Source: Oharaeibacter diazotrophicus (lineage in GTDB: Bacteria; Pseudomonadota; Alphaproteobacteria; Rhizobiales; Pleomorphomonadaceae). From it: 64,000 bases of DNA. The notes under the pieces are model-generated. The model did no database searches. It had not been told where the DNA came from and saw only the letters and a list, made by a program, of their open reading frames with translations. Each line of letters opens with the position of its first letter. Position 1 is the stretch's first letter. Below, one piece after another: positions 8,452 through 16,517 of the stretch. The DNA is taken from positions 62,001 through 126,000 of the forward strand of contig NZ_SNXY01000008.1 in assembly GCF_004362745.1 (NCBI RefSeq). Direction: 5' to 3'. Position numbers and translations under genes: made by a program.

Positions 8452-9128
8452 CAGACGGAAGCCCAACCGTCCGGTGTCGTCGGATTCGCGAGCGGGACAG
8501 CATCACCGGGGTTGGACCGCGATACCGACCTGAGCGACGACGAGAGCCAGGCGAAGAGATCCCGGAAGCGGAGTTCCTTGAGCGCCAGCGGTTGCCGTGT
8601 GGAGATCTGCGTAAGGATGTCCATCCGGGCGCCTTCGACGCCGATCGCGAAGAAGCTGAATGCCTTTTCGGCTTCGCCCTGCTTCACCTGGGCCGCGGCG
8701 TTCGACCAGGAATCCGTCGGCCCTCCGTCAGTGATGAGGAAGATCCAGGGGCGGTAGTAAGAGATGCCGTTGGACTTATAGACGTTCTTCCGGTCACAAA
8801 GCAGGGCGAGACCCTGCTCGATCGCCGACCCCATCGGCGTGTCGCCCTGGTCGGTGAGGGTCGGCGGCACCCACGACTGGACGCCCGTGAAGTCGGAGAG
8901 CACCTGGACGGGACCGAAGGTAACGATGCCGACCTCCACTCGCTTTGCGGCCAGGGAGTCCGCGTAAAGCTCGTCACGGAACAGAGCTAGGCCTTCATTC
9001 AACTCGCGAATTGGATTGCCCTTCATTGAGCCAGACACGTCCAACAGCAGCAAGCAGGGGCACCGGGGTTCGGGATTGTCGACGAACTCAGCTCCGCCGA
9101 AAGGCTGCTGTTCGAAGGGATTGGACAT
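8451..9128 (-). CDS. VWA-domain protein, TerY/YegL-like
   Basis: A 225-aa protein made almost entirely of a von Willebrand factor A domain. The MIDAS motif DVSGSMKG is near residue 30, with a downstream Thr in GDTPMG and Asp in LITDGGPTD. The start at 9128 is preceded by GGAGCG at ribosome-binding distance; an upstream in-frame extension to 9350 looks non-coding. It resembles TerY/YegL, the metal-ion-binding VWA partner of PP2C phosphatase and kinase in the TerY-P triad. It is the first gene of the triad and overlaps the phosphatase (TGATG). Its promoter should lie in the 258-bp divergent gap to the small gene at 9387. Confidence 0.87.
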   Translation of the reverse strand: MSNPFEQQPFGGAEFVDNPEPRCPCLLLLDVSGSMKGNPIRELNEGLALFRDELYADSLAAKRVEVGIVTFGPVQVLSDFTGVQSWVPPTLTDQGDTPMGSAIEQGLALLCDRKNVYKSNGISYYRPWIFLITDGGPTDSWSNAAAQVKQGEAEKAFSFFAIGVEGARMDILTQISTRQPLALKELRFRDLFAWLSSSLRSVSRSNPGDAVPLANPTTPDGWASV

Positions 9129-9386
9129 CGAGCGCTCCGTTATGTGGAAATGATTGCTCAGCGGGCATTGCGGTCGGGTTGCACCTGGAACTTGCCCCGC
9201 CTTGTGGAGATGGATCAAGGGGCCGCAGTTGCGCATCTCGACTGCCATGCAGCCTTTCAACAGCGATGAACCGACGAACTCGCCTCGCCATCCGGGATTG
9301 AAAGGCGCCGCAACCGACCAACTTGACGAAGCGAAAAACGGCGCGAACATAGGTTGCGACGCACAGCCTTGCTACCGGGGCTTAGC

Positions 9387-9629
9387 ATGAAGTTTGGGCT
9401 TCGAAAGCCTAGCCTAAAAAAGCGTATCGCGGCCCGCACCTCCGTGAAGCGGGTAATTCGGCACAACCTTGGCCTGAAGGCACCCAAGGGCTGGGCGTGG
9501 GTCACGAACCCGAAAAGGGCGGCATACAATCGGGTCTATAACCGGACCACGCGGGGTATGGGTTGCGCAATCTGGCTGGCGGTGTTCTTGGGGCTGGGCG
9601 CGTATGCATTCCACGGGCCTTTAGCCTGA
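9387..9629 (+). CDS. Small basic protein with C-terminal membrane segment
   Basis: An 80-aa protein. Residues 1-55 are strongly basic (LRKPSLKKRIAARTSVKRVIRH, then GWAWVTNPKRAAYNRVYNRT); residues about 59-76 form one hydrophobic segment (CAIWLAVFLGLGAYAF). It is divergent from the VWA gene across about 258 bp that must hold both promoters. The conserved-looking KRAAYNRVYNRTT block resembles short uncharacterised proteins common on bacterial mobile DNA, but I cannot name a family. The ATG at 9387 was chosen because coding-like sequence begins there; an upstream start at 9354 is possible. Confidence 0.6.
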   Translation: MKFGLRKPSLKKRIAARTSVKRVIRHNLGLKAPKGWAWVTNPKRAAYNRVYNRTTRGMGCAIWLAVFLGLGAYAFHGPLA

Positions 9630-9777
9630 AGATTTGGAAATAACCTTAACTTCAAAGCCGTTTCGACTATCTAGGTTGCTTTGATCCAGTTTATTGGTTC
9701 TCGTATATCCAGACAAAACTACTGTGATGTCTCAGTTAATCATACAAACTCTCCGACGAACTCGCAAGGGGGGGCTT

Positions 9778-11028
9778 ATGCTACGGGCTGTCATAGCTCC
9801 TCTTGTGGTGGTTGCCACAAGCGGCGTCGCTTCCGCGTTTGATCTTAAGGTCGCCACCTGGAACCTCGGCTGGCACGTCTCAAAGGCGGAAGCCGCGGAC
9901 TGGATCGCCCGATGCGACGCTCCATTCGAGGAGGGTCCCGACGGCATCTGGCGGCCTGCTTCCACGGGAACACCGGGTTGGGCGCTCAAGTGGGGCCGCG
10001 ACGCCCGCATCGAATGGGCCATCTCCGCCCGGCCACCGTGCGATGTCTACAAGGACGGTTCGTTTGACACCGTTGCGGTGACCACCGCCGCCTACGACAA
10101 GCGGGCGGTGCAGATTGCCTCGATCATCAAGGACGGCATCGATCCAGATGTGATCGCCTTCCAGGAGGTCAGCGGCGCGGGAGCAATCCGCGAGGTTCTT
10201 CCCGGCGACGACGGCGATTGGAACGTCTGTTCCTTCAGCGGCTACAAGGTCCAGCGTCTTGGTTTCGCTTGGCGGAAGTCGCTCGGCGATGCCGTGGAGA
10301 CCTGCGAGCCGGACGATGCCTTGAGCCTTCCCGAAGTGCCGGACAAGGACCGTGTCCGGCCGGGGTTGTCATTGGGCCTGAAAGTCGACGGCAAGCTTGT
10401 TCGCTTCCTGTCCGTGCACCTGAAGTCGTCCTGCGTGTCGCCTCTCGGGGCCGAAGGTCCCGATGGCCGGGGTGCCTTGGCCGGACAGGATCCAGCCTGT
10501 CAGGTCCTCCAGCAACAAGTCGCGCCCCTGGAAGCCTGGATCGAGAGGAAGGCGGCCGGCGCTGCTGCCATCGTAGTCTTGGGCGACTTCAACAGGAACC
10601 TGCCGCACGAGATTGCGGCGGGCGACCAAGTTCGGTCTGACGGTTCTGACCCAGCTTCGCCGCACCCGTCAGGGGTCAAGGTGGCGAGCCGAATCGGGGA
10701 GGTCGACGACGGCGAACCCGCCGCAGCCGACCTGACCCTTCTTGAGGCCCACTGCCCAGTGACGCCAGATGCAGAGGCCGCGTGCGCCCGCCTGAAGACC
10801 GCGAAGTCGAGGGATGACGAGGCAATCTTGCGCCGCTGGGAAAACCTGGGTTGCCGAAACCCGATTGGCCTCGACCATATCCTAGTCGGCTCCGGTGTCT
10901 TGTCCGACGGCGCCAACAAGGTTCCGCTCGGTAAGCGCGGGCGCAGCCTTCCTGCGGACCAAAACCATCTGGATCCTCTGTTGGCGGTGTCGGACCACTG
11001 CCCGTTAAGGGCGGTCGTCAGGTTTTGA
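9778..11028 (+). CDS. Exported endonuclease/exonuclease/phosphatase-family protein
   Basis: A 416-aa protein with a signal peptide (MLRAVIAPLVVVATSGVASA). The start at 9778 follows a GGGGGG ribosome-binding stretch. Motifs of the EEP (DNase I/AP endonuclease-like) fold appear in order: LKVATWNLGW near the mature N-terminus, VIAFQEV (catalytic Glu), VHLKSSC, VVLGDFNRN (Asp/Asn), GLDHILV and VSDHCPLRAVV (Asp-His). It is predicted to be a metal-dependent phosphodiesterase acting outside the cytoplasm, probably a nuclease. The nearby S1/P1 nuclease pseudogene would have been a second secreted nuclease. Several unpaired cysteines suggest disulfides. Confidence 0.85.
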   Translation: MLRAVIAPLVVVATSGVASAFDLKVATWNLGWHVSKAEAADWIARCDAPFEEGPDGIWRPASTGTPGWALKWGRDARIEWAISARPPCDVYKDGSFDTVAVTTAAYDKRAVQIASIIKDGIDPDVIAFQEVSGAGAIREVLPGDDGDWNVCSFSGYKVQRLGFAWRKSLGDAVETCEPDDALSLPEVPDKDRVRPGLSLGLKVDGKLVRFLSVHLKSSCVSPLGAEGPDGRGALAGQDPACQVLQQQVAPLEAWIERKAAGAAAIVVLGDFNRNLPHEIAAGDQVRSDGSDPASPHPSGVKVASRIGEVDDGEPAAADLTLLEAHCPVTPDAEAACARLKTAKSRDDEAILRRWENLGCRNPIGLDHILVGSGVLSDGANKVPLGKRGRSLPADQNHLDPLLAVSDHCPLRAVVRF

Positions 11029-11055
11029 GGGCGTCGGGTGAAACGCCCGATGCCC
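11029..11055. terminator. Bidirectional hairpin between convergent genes
   Basis: A 12-bp stem (11029-11040 with 11044-11055, two G-T pairs) and a 3-nt AAA loop begin directly after the stop of the exported EEP protein and lie just ahead of the stop of the convergent UDG-like gene. There is no strong T-run, but position and stem strength suit a shared terminator. Confidence 0.6.
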
Positions 11056-11073
11056 TCGGAAGCAAAGAAGCCA

Positions 11074-11850
11074 TCAGGCCATGTTCCCCATGCGTCTCAG
11101 GATCTCCGTTCGCGCCACATCAAGAAGGCCAGCATTGGTCTTCGTCGACAGTGCCGCCTTTTCCTTGCGGCCGAGGAAGTAAGCGATGCGCTCGCCGTTG
11201 GCACCGGAAGGATGGGGAAGACCGTCGAGTACCCTTCTGCCGTCGAGCGCCTTGCGGTCGACCAGCATCTGCACGGCCGAGGTGGCGGCCGGGCCAAGAG
11301 GAACCCACACGGCCCCGGGCAGGCTTCTGGCCTCCTCGGCCAGATACCGCGTCACCATCCCCGCAAGGATTGGGGTCGACTTCAAGGCGGGCGAACCCGA
11401 GTAGTTCTGGCCGGAGACGAACACCGGGTATCTGAGGGCCGAGGTGTAGTGCACCAGCGATGCCGCTCGGACGAATAGGTCGCTGCAGGACGTGATCCCG
11501 AGCCACTTCGCGACGCCGACATGGTCGAGTATGTCGACGAGGTTCGATCGCATCAGACCCGAGAAGGACGCTGTCTCCTTCGCGGCCTTGTCGGCCACTT
11601 CGATCGGCGCTCCCGGCTTGAGCTGCCGGGAGGCTTCGACCAATGCGTTTACCGCCTGCTGGCGGCCGGGCGTGAGGCCGACCAGCACGATGCGCGCTGC
11701 GGGATTGAGGTGATCGAACGGCGCGTAGCTGACCTGAATGGGGCCGGCGGTTTCAAGGACCAGGCGCCCGCTCAGCGTGGGATCCGAGGTGATGTCGGAA
11801 GCAGTGGCTGCGGCGAGGAGCGGGGCGAACTTCGGGAGGAGCGAATCCAT
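11074..11850 (-). CDS. Uracil-DNA-glycosylase-superfamily-like protein
   Basis: A 258-aa protein with two features reminiscent of the UDG fold: IVLVGLTPG near residue 55 (motif 1 position) and GLPHPSGANGER near 220 (motif 2 with His-Pro-Ser). The middle part (SSLVHYTSALRYPVFVSGQNYSG and WVPLGPAATSAVQ) fits the same fold. The ATG at 11850 is used; an in-frame start at 11886 would lie inside the terminal repeat of the adjacent ISL3 element and is rejected. Only 23 bp separate the start from the IS end, so the native promoter has been cut off and expression may depend on the IS. Activity on uracil is not assured. Confidence 0.6.
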   Translation of the reverse strand: MDSLLPKFAPLLAAATASDITSDPTLSGRLVLETAGPIQVSYAPFDHLNPAARIVLVGLTPGRQQAVNALVEASRQLKPGAPIEVADKAAKETASFSGLMRSNLVDILDHVGVAKWLGITSCSDLFVRAASLVHYTSALRYPVFVSGQNYSGSPALKSTPILAGMVTRYLAEEARSLPGAVWVPLGPAATSAVQMLVDRKALDGRRVLDGLPHPSGANGERIAYFLGRKEKAALSTKTNAGLLDVARTEILRRMGNMA

Positions 11851-11873
11851 GGTGTCAAACGGCTTCCAAATCT

Positions 11874-11897
11874 GGGTCTGACGCACTTGCGATGACG
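11874..11897 (+). repeat. ISL3 terminal inverted repeat, left
   Basis: Starts GGGTCTGACGCACTTGCGAT and pairs with the right end at 13490-13513. It ends just before the transposase stop region. Confidence 0.8.
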
Positions 11898-11898
11898 A

Positions 11899-13455
11899 TC
11901 AGGCGGCCCCGAGGAGGCGTGCTTCGAGGCGATCGAGCTTTGCGCGCCCGTACATTTGCCGCTTCACCAGCTTCAGCTTGTTCACTTGGCCCTCCGTCTG
12001 GCCGTTTGACCAAGGCTCAGAGATCGCGCCCCGAACCGCGGATGCGTCCCTTGGTATGCCGCGAGCAAATGAGACCAGCAGTGTCGACTCGGCATCCTGG
12101 ATCCAAGACGCGAGATCATCGACTGCTCGGCTGCGGATCATGGAATGAAACCGGTCGATCAGCTCTCTCGCCTCGGCCAGAGTGGGCACTCCGGCTTCGA
12201 TCGCGGCGATCATGACCGTCTCCGCTTTCGACATATGATCTCGCTTCAGCGTCATCAGACGCGCAATGGTCCTTGCGGATGGAATCTTACGAAGATCGGA
12301 TCCCGAGATCTGCTCCGATCGCCTGCGCCGCGTGGCCCATTCGCCGATGACGCGGAGCGATCCCATGAACCCCTGGCTTCGGAGACGACGCCAGAGTTCG
12401 GCGCTGTTCCGGCAGCCTGCTTCCCATTGAGCGTCGAGATAGGGAAGGTGCGGGTCGAGTGACCCCTGCCGCGTCCGGAACACATCGGTGCGCTCGCCCC
12501 GGATGATCTGGCGAACCAGCTTCCGGCTCCGCCCCGTTCGCCGTACGATCTCCTTGATCGCGAGGCCGTCGGCCGCAAGACCGGCGACCACCCGGTTCGT
12601 CTCTTCCCGCCGCAGGTAACCTTCGTACTGGATCCGCTCGGCCGAAGTCAGGAGCTTCGGGTCGACCGTCATCGCTCCGAGCGCGGCGCGGATCGGCTGC
12701 ATCGATGTCCTCGCCGCGTCGAGAAAAGCCGAGCTGGCATTCTCCATCAGGTGCCATCTGTCCGCGACATGAACGACCTCCGGCAACGCGAGCGTTGCGG
12801 CCTCACCATACCCGCCACCCCGATCGCGAGAGACGATCCGGATCTCGCGGTGATCGGCGAGCCATGCCGCGACTGTGGCGATCTCCCGGTCAGGCAGCAG
12901 TTTGACAATCCGCCGCCGATCGAGGTCGCAGAGGATCGAGCCGTAACGGTGGCTCGGGCGGAATGCGAAGTCGTCGATGCCGACCGCCGTCAGACGATCA
13001 CTGCACTGTCTCGCCCGGCGCCGGACGACACGTAGCAAGGTGTCGTTGCTGACCGGCATCATCAAGCGCTTGGCGAAACTCGCGGCCGGACGACCACCGA
13101 GCGCCAGACCGAGATGATGGACGATGCACTCCATCCGGCCCGTGCGCCGCGCCCGCTCCGGAACAGCCTCACCGAAGCGCTCGGCGAAGATCTTGCTCCG
13201 GCAGGTGCCAACGTCGCAACGAAACCGGCGCGTGATCAACCTGAGCGGGACCGGCCGTCCCACCAACGGTAGGTCGGCCACACACCGAACATACCGACTA
13301 TGCACCTGCCGGGAAGGCAATGAGCTGGAGGGACATACCGCCTGCCTACTCCGGGCCGATGCGGTTACCACGAGGCCCCAGTCAACGGCTTCGAAGCGCT
13401 CGACCGTGAACCCGGGCGGAATGAGCGACGACAGCGAAATGGCTGTAGGCAGGGC
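11899..13455 (-). CDS. tnpA: ISL3-family transposase
   Basis: A DDE transposase of roughly 515-520 aa. It has an N-terminal zinc-binding region, the catalytic core with VGIDDFAFRP (first Asp), VVHVADRWHLMENA (second Asp) and the ISL3 signature SNGQTEGQVNKLKLVKRQMYGRA (catalytic Glu) near the C-terminus. The start is uncertain: coding clearly begins near ALPTAISLSSLIPPG (about 13455-13440), preceded by a GGAGG, but no ATG or GTG is there. The open frame continues upstream through the IS end into the nuclease fragment. The first zinc cysteine pair reads CPSSSLP rather than CPxC, so one ligand is lost; activity is doubtful. Confidence 0.85.
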   Translation of the reverse strand, partial: ALPTAISLSSLIPPGFTVERFEAVDWGLVVTASARSRQAVCPSSSLPSRQVHSRYVRCVADLPLVGRPVPLRLITRRFRCDVGTCRSKIFAERFGEAVPERARRTGRMECIVHHLGLALGGRPAASFAKRLMMPVSNDTLLRVVRRRARQCSDRLTAVGIDDFAFRPSHRYGSILCDLDRRRIVKLLPDREIATVAAWLADHREIRIVSRDRGGGYGEAATLALPEVVHVADRWHLMENASSAFLDAARTSMQPIRAALGAMTVDPKLLTSAERIQYEGYLRREETNRVVAGLAADGLAIKEIVRRTGRSRKLVRQIIRGERTDVFRTRQGSLDPHLPYLDAQWEAGCRNSAELWRRLRSQGFMGSLRVIGEWATRRRRSEQISGSDLRKIPSARTIARLMTLKRDHMSKAETVMIAAIEAGVPTLAEARELIDRFHSMIRSRAVDDLASWIQDAESTLLVSFARGIPRDASAVRGAISEPWSNGQTEGQVNKLKLVKRQMYGRAKLDRLEARLLGAA

Positions 13456-13489
13456 GACCTCCGTCAGAAATCGCCAATCCGCTCCTAAA

Positions 13490-13513
13490 CTGCATCGGAT
13501 CTGAGTCAGACCC
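13490..13513 (-). repeat. ISL3 terminal inverted repeat, right
   Basis: Read inward on the minus strand it starts GGGTCTGACTCAGATCCGAT, matching the left repeat. It lies within the continuous frame shared with the nuclease pseudogene. Confidence 0.8.
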
Positions 13514-13779
13514 AAGATTGCACGCCCAAATACATCATAGGGGATGTCCACATAATGCCAGCGCGCCGTTTCCGGATGGGACAGCCGGTACTCGTCCGCA
13601 AAGAGCGCCGCGGTCGCCAGCGGGGCACCCGATAACATCGCGCGGATCGCGCTCCGCGCTTCCGGGCTCAACCGGCTTTCGGCCAGCTGCGCCACGATCA
13701 CATGACCTTGCGGTCCCCAAGCCCATGCCGGCGATGTCTAAAACCAGAAGGCCGCCGCCCACAAGGCAAGTCGCTTCAT
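13514..13779 (-). pseudogene. S1/P1 nuclease, N-terminal fragment cut by ISL3
   Basis: Starting at the ATG at 13779 the frame reads a signal peptide MKRLALWAAAFWF, an in-frame TAG (13740-13738), then TSPAWAWGPQGHVIVAQLAE. The mature S1/P1 nuclease start (Trp1, then GxxGH) and HPETARWHYVDIPYD are recognisable, including the Trp, His and Asp used for zinc binding in this family. About 75 residues remain before the IS end at 13513; the rest of the gene is absent from the window. Two lesions are visible: a stop codon in the signal peptide and truncation by the ISL3 element. After the stop the frame stays open into the transposase, creating a chimeric frame that should not be read as one protein. 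Confidence 0.85.
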
Positions 13780-14502
13780 GGTGCCCCCCGGTCTGCCTGC
13801 TCGTAATCGGCACCCTAACACGGCGCTGCTACTTTGGCGGGGATATTGGCATCTCCCGCGCTACCAGGCGGGCCGGGCTGTCGTCGCACCGAACCCTTCC
13901 AGTTTCGGCCCTCCGGCTTCCATCCCTGATGCTTGTCTTAGCGCCGCTGACAGCGGCAATCGGCGGCTGACGGCCGTCCTTAGGGCTCTGCCCTCGGCGC
14001 GCTGCAAAGCGCCTTCCGCCCAGCTTCCTTCAGCCTTCGGCTTTCGTGCAGCCGGTTCCCCGCGAAGGCGCTTGCTCCGCTTGCCCACCCGCTACTCGCC
14101 GCGAGGCAGGGGTTCAGGACCGGGCCTGAACCCGCCTTCGACGGAGAGAAAAATGACCAAACAGACCAACAAGGAAGCCTCCGTACCCGCGTCACCAACC
14201 GCATCGCGGCCGACCTTCAATAGAGCGTACGGCCGCGGTTGAGCCGGGGGCGATAGGCAACACCGAGAGCCGCGAACTCAACCAAGTCGCTGCTGAGCCG
14301 GCACATCCTTCCGATTAAATCAGCCCGGGTTCCACAATAGGCGAGGTAGACACAAGGAGCTTACAAATAAAACGCTTAACACGACACACCCAATTCGCTA
14401 TCTCTGTAGTTGTAAAGTAAAATTGCATACCGGCACACAAAAGTTGTCCGTACGCCATCCCACCTGGATGATCCCATCATTATAGAAAAGAAGGTTCCTG
14501 AT
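13780..14502. other. Gene-poor decayed mobile DNA with possible ardC remnant
   Basis: No intact gene is visible. Around 14151-14222 an ATG preceded by GGAGAG opens with TKQTNKEASV; after a +1 shift it reads RTRVTNRIAADLQ and stops. This resembles the N-terminus of ArdC/DUF1738 anti-restriction proteins of plasmids and ICEs (pattern xxVTNxIxADLE). The preceding GC-rich leader (about 13960-14150) holds short inverted repeats. A TTGTAAAG motif lies at 14410-14417. Elsewhere I see nothing supportable. Confidence 0.4.
14409..14420 (+). promoter_or_regulatory. Shared island motif, copy 1 (GTTGTAAAGTAA)
   Basis: One of five TTGTAAAG-type sites found upstream of island genes, about 83 bp before the ATG at 14503. 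It could be a promoter element or the operator of an island regulator; see the copies at 18226, 19388, 20499 and 22386. Confidence 0.4.
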
Positions 14503-14967
14503 ATGGATAAAAAAACATCATGGGGTAGCGAAATGGAATTGTCGCCGCCCCCTGCGCCGTCGGCGCCTCACCACTTATATGCCGACTTTTTCCATGTCAA
14601 AAAGATTATCAAAAGAACTGAAAAACCGGTGCTCTCAGGAATTCATGGGCCGGCCATGCGTCGGAACGGCACGGACGAAATCCGCTTCCTGTTCAATCAA
14701 ATGCCACCGCTGCTCGATGGTCGCTTCCTTCTCTTCGGATGTTCTCCGTTCCTGGACCAGAACGAAGCGACCGCTGGCTCCTATGTGATTGCACTGCCAC
14801 CGCCGGCGAAACCCGATTTTTCAATCGGCGTATTCTCGGAAGGCGTCGCCACCAAGATGGGTGTGGCTTGGCGGGAGAACGAGTGCTTTGCCGGGCGCAT
14901 GCACTGGCCCTTCGGCTTCAAACACGACGAGGGAATGATCGTACTTCTATTGGTCCAGCCTTATTGA
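14503..14967 (+). CDS. Hypothetical protein of unknown function
   Basis: A 154-aa soluble protein with no signal peptide or membrane segment. The N-terminus is Pro-rich (ELSPPPAPSAPHH), followed by a mixed alpha/beta-looking core (IHGPAMRRNGTDEIRFLFNQM, LLDGRFLLFGCSPFLDQ) and a His/Phe-rich C-terminus (MHWPFGFKHDEGMIVLLLVQPY). I do not recognise a family. Base composition is lower in GC than the core chromosome. It is isolated between decayed DNA and a broken IS3 element, with a shared island motif upstream. Its intact frame amid decay argues it is still under selection or recently acquired. Confidence 0.6.
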   Translation: MDKKTSWGSEMELSPPPAPSAPHHLYADFFHVKKIIKRTEKPVLSGIHGPAMRRNGTDEIRFLFNQMPPLLDGRFLLFGCSPFLDQNEATAGSYVIALPPPAKPDFSIGVFSEGVATKMGVAWRENECFAGRMHWPFGFKHDEGMIVLLLVQPY

Positions 14968-15115
14968 TGCATACCGGCGGCTAACTCGCCGCGATCACGA
15001 TGAGACCACAGCGTCAGTTTGAATGAGAGCGGATCGGCGGGACCGAATCGAAGGAAGGCGCAGGCCAAACCGGAGAGCCGATCCCGCCGATCCGAGGCAA
15101 TTCGTTCTTCAGGCG

Positions 15116-15943
15116 TTATTCCCTGCCGTCCTCGAGGACGAGCCGGAAAGGCTTCGCGTTACGGGGCTGTTCCCCCTGGTCCTCGGCTTCAGTCGGTTGA
15201 TCTTCGCCCGGTTCGTCGATCGCCAGGATCTGCCGACGGTCGCGTCCTTCTTGGACCAGGTTGGGAACTCGATCGTGGCGCGCTGCCCGGATGGAGTGCC
15301 ATTCGACGCCGTTGTCCTGCTGCCAAGCGAGATCGGTTTGGGACGTCAGTCTGGCGCTATTGTTGCTGACCACCACTATCGGGTGGCCGCTGGCTTCGAT
15401 CGGACGGTCGAGCTCTCGGACTACACGAAGACCGGACAGCGAACTGTCGACCACCAGGGCCAGGCACTCCCGCGTGAAGTCGTCGACGACCACTAGGGCC
15501 CGGAACCGTCTTCCGTCGGCGAGCACGTCGGAGACGAAGTCCAGGCTCCAGCGCTGGTTCTGTCCTTGCGGCAGCGCCGTCGGAGCCCGTGTCCCCAGAG
15601 CCCGCTTGCGACTGCCGCGCCGGCGCACGGTTAGCCGCCCCTCCTTGTAGAGGCGGAACAGCTTCTTCTGGTTCAGCTCAATCCCTTCCCGGCGCAAGAG
15701 GATCAACAGGCGCCTGTAGCCGAACCGCCGACGCTCTCGCGCCAAGCCCTTCAGCCGCTCGCGCAGAGCGCCGTCGTCCGGCCGCTTCGAGGCATAGCGG
15801 TAGGTCTTCGGCTCCAGGCCGACCAGCCCGCAGGCACGCCGCTGCGAGTAACCTTTCTCCGTGATCGCCTGGGCCACGAATTGCCTCCGGGAACTGGGCG
15901 TCAGAACCGTCAGCAGGCTCACGCGAACCCATGGCGTTCGCAT
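15116..15943 (-). pseudogene. IS3-family orfB (integrase core), degraded
   Basis: Typical IS3 orfB sequence: YSQRRACGLVGLEPKTYRY, RRFGYRRLLILLRREG, and RWSLDFVSDVLADGRRFRALVVVDDF with the first catalytic Asp. The second Asp region, normally SDNGxExTS, reads VVSNNSARLTS, so the catalytic Asp is replaced by Asn. After NGVEWHSI the frame departs from the expected FVESFNGRLRDE block, indicating a frameshift and loss of the catalytic Glu. The stated coordinates cover the open frame, including a non-homologous tail. Confidence 0.8.
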
Positions 15944-16203
15944 GCTTCCAGTCCGAGCGCCTCACGAAACGTCGACACATCGAGCATCGATTCCGCCAGA
16001 GCCTCTTCAGCTTGGCGTTCTCCTCCTCGAGTGCCTTCAGCCGCTTGGCCTCGGACACTTCCTCCAGGCGTACTTCGATGCCACGTGTGGAAGGTCGCGT
16101 CGGAGATCCCGTGCTTGCGGCAGAGGTTGGCGACACCGATCCCCGCCTGGTGCTCCTTCAGGATCCCGATGATCTGTTCCTCGCTGAACCGGCTCTTGCG
16201 CAT
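15919..16203 (-). pseudogene. IS3-family orfA (HTH), frameshifted
   Basis: It begins with RKSRFSEEQIIGILKEHQAG and CRKHGISDATFHTWH, the IS3 orfA helix-turn-helix. It then shifts frame: the expected EVSEAKRLKALEEENAKLKRL coiled-coil segment is found in another frame (about 16015-16075). The original frame resumes with LAESMLDVSTFREALG at its end. At least two compensating indels are therefore present. Confidence 0.75.
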
Positions 16204-16250
16204 TCTCCGCCTCCTCGTCGACGGATCCTAGCTTCTGAGCGAGAACATTT

Positions 16251-16517
16251 CAGGGGGCAAGGTGAGCCCGCTTCGTCGAGTGTTAGGATCTCGCGACAGT
16301 GTTTGCTGCCAAATCGCCGCAGTAGAGGCCATAGGCATTCTACACAAGGACCTTTTTGTCGATCACCGAGATCACGCTGCCCGTTCGCGTGACTTTTGCG
16401 GGCTTAACATTCGGTCTAGGAGTCGCCTATCACGCCAACTGTCAAATCAGGGCGGCGGCAACGCTAGCTGCCTACCGTCCTGACACGTAAGCTAATGCAG
16501 TTCGCGCCGGATTGCGG
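16251..16517. other. Intergenic, nothing identified
   Basis: About 267 bp between the IS3 right end and the stop of the DUF927 gene. Short open stretches exist in two frames but none has a start, ribosome-binding site or recognisable motif. Confidence 0.5.

Larger units (their letters stand above)
11874..13513 (-). mobile_element. ISL3-family insertion sequence
   Basis: A 1640-bp element bounded by inverted repeats that both start GGGTCTGAC (left end from 11874; right end read inward from 13513). Over the first 24 bases 16-17 positions match, including the nine outermost. It carries one transposase on the minus strand. The 8 bp outside each end (CCAAATCT and AAGATTGC) are not a direct repeat, although ISL3 elements normally duplicate 8 bp. 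This implies a deletion or rearrangement at one end after insertion. The right end sits inside an S1/P1 nuclease pseudogene; the left end abuts an unrelated gene. Confidence 0.85.
15116..16250 (-). mobile_element. Decayed IS3-family insertion sequence
   Basis: Both IS3-type reading frames are present but broken. A right end resembling an IS3 terminus (TTCAGGGGGCAA, about 16240-16250) follows the orfA start; no matching left end is visible before 15116, so the element is probably truncated there. The element is inert in its present form. It lies between the orphan 154-aa gene and the DUF927 gene and marks repeated insertion in this island. Confidence 0.75.

Noticed and set aside
1-9128. A tellurite-resistance (ter) operon
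   Set aside because: Only the VWA/PP2C/kinase triad is present; no TerB, TerC, TerD or TerE genes are seen.
11899-13701. A single 600-aa ISL3 transposase
   Set aside because: The first 60-80 residues are the S1/P1 nuclease fragment, and the IS end at 13513 lies within the frame.
16251-16517. A short gene after the IS3 remnant
   Set aside because: Two frames are open but have no start, ribosome-binding site or recognisable motif.
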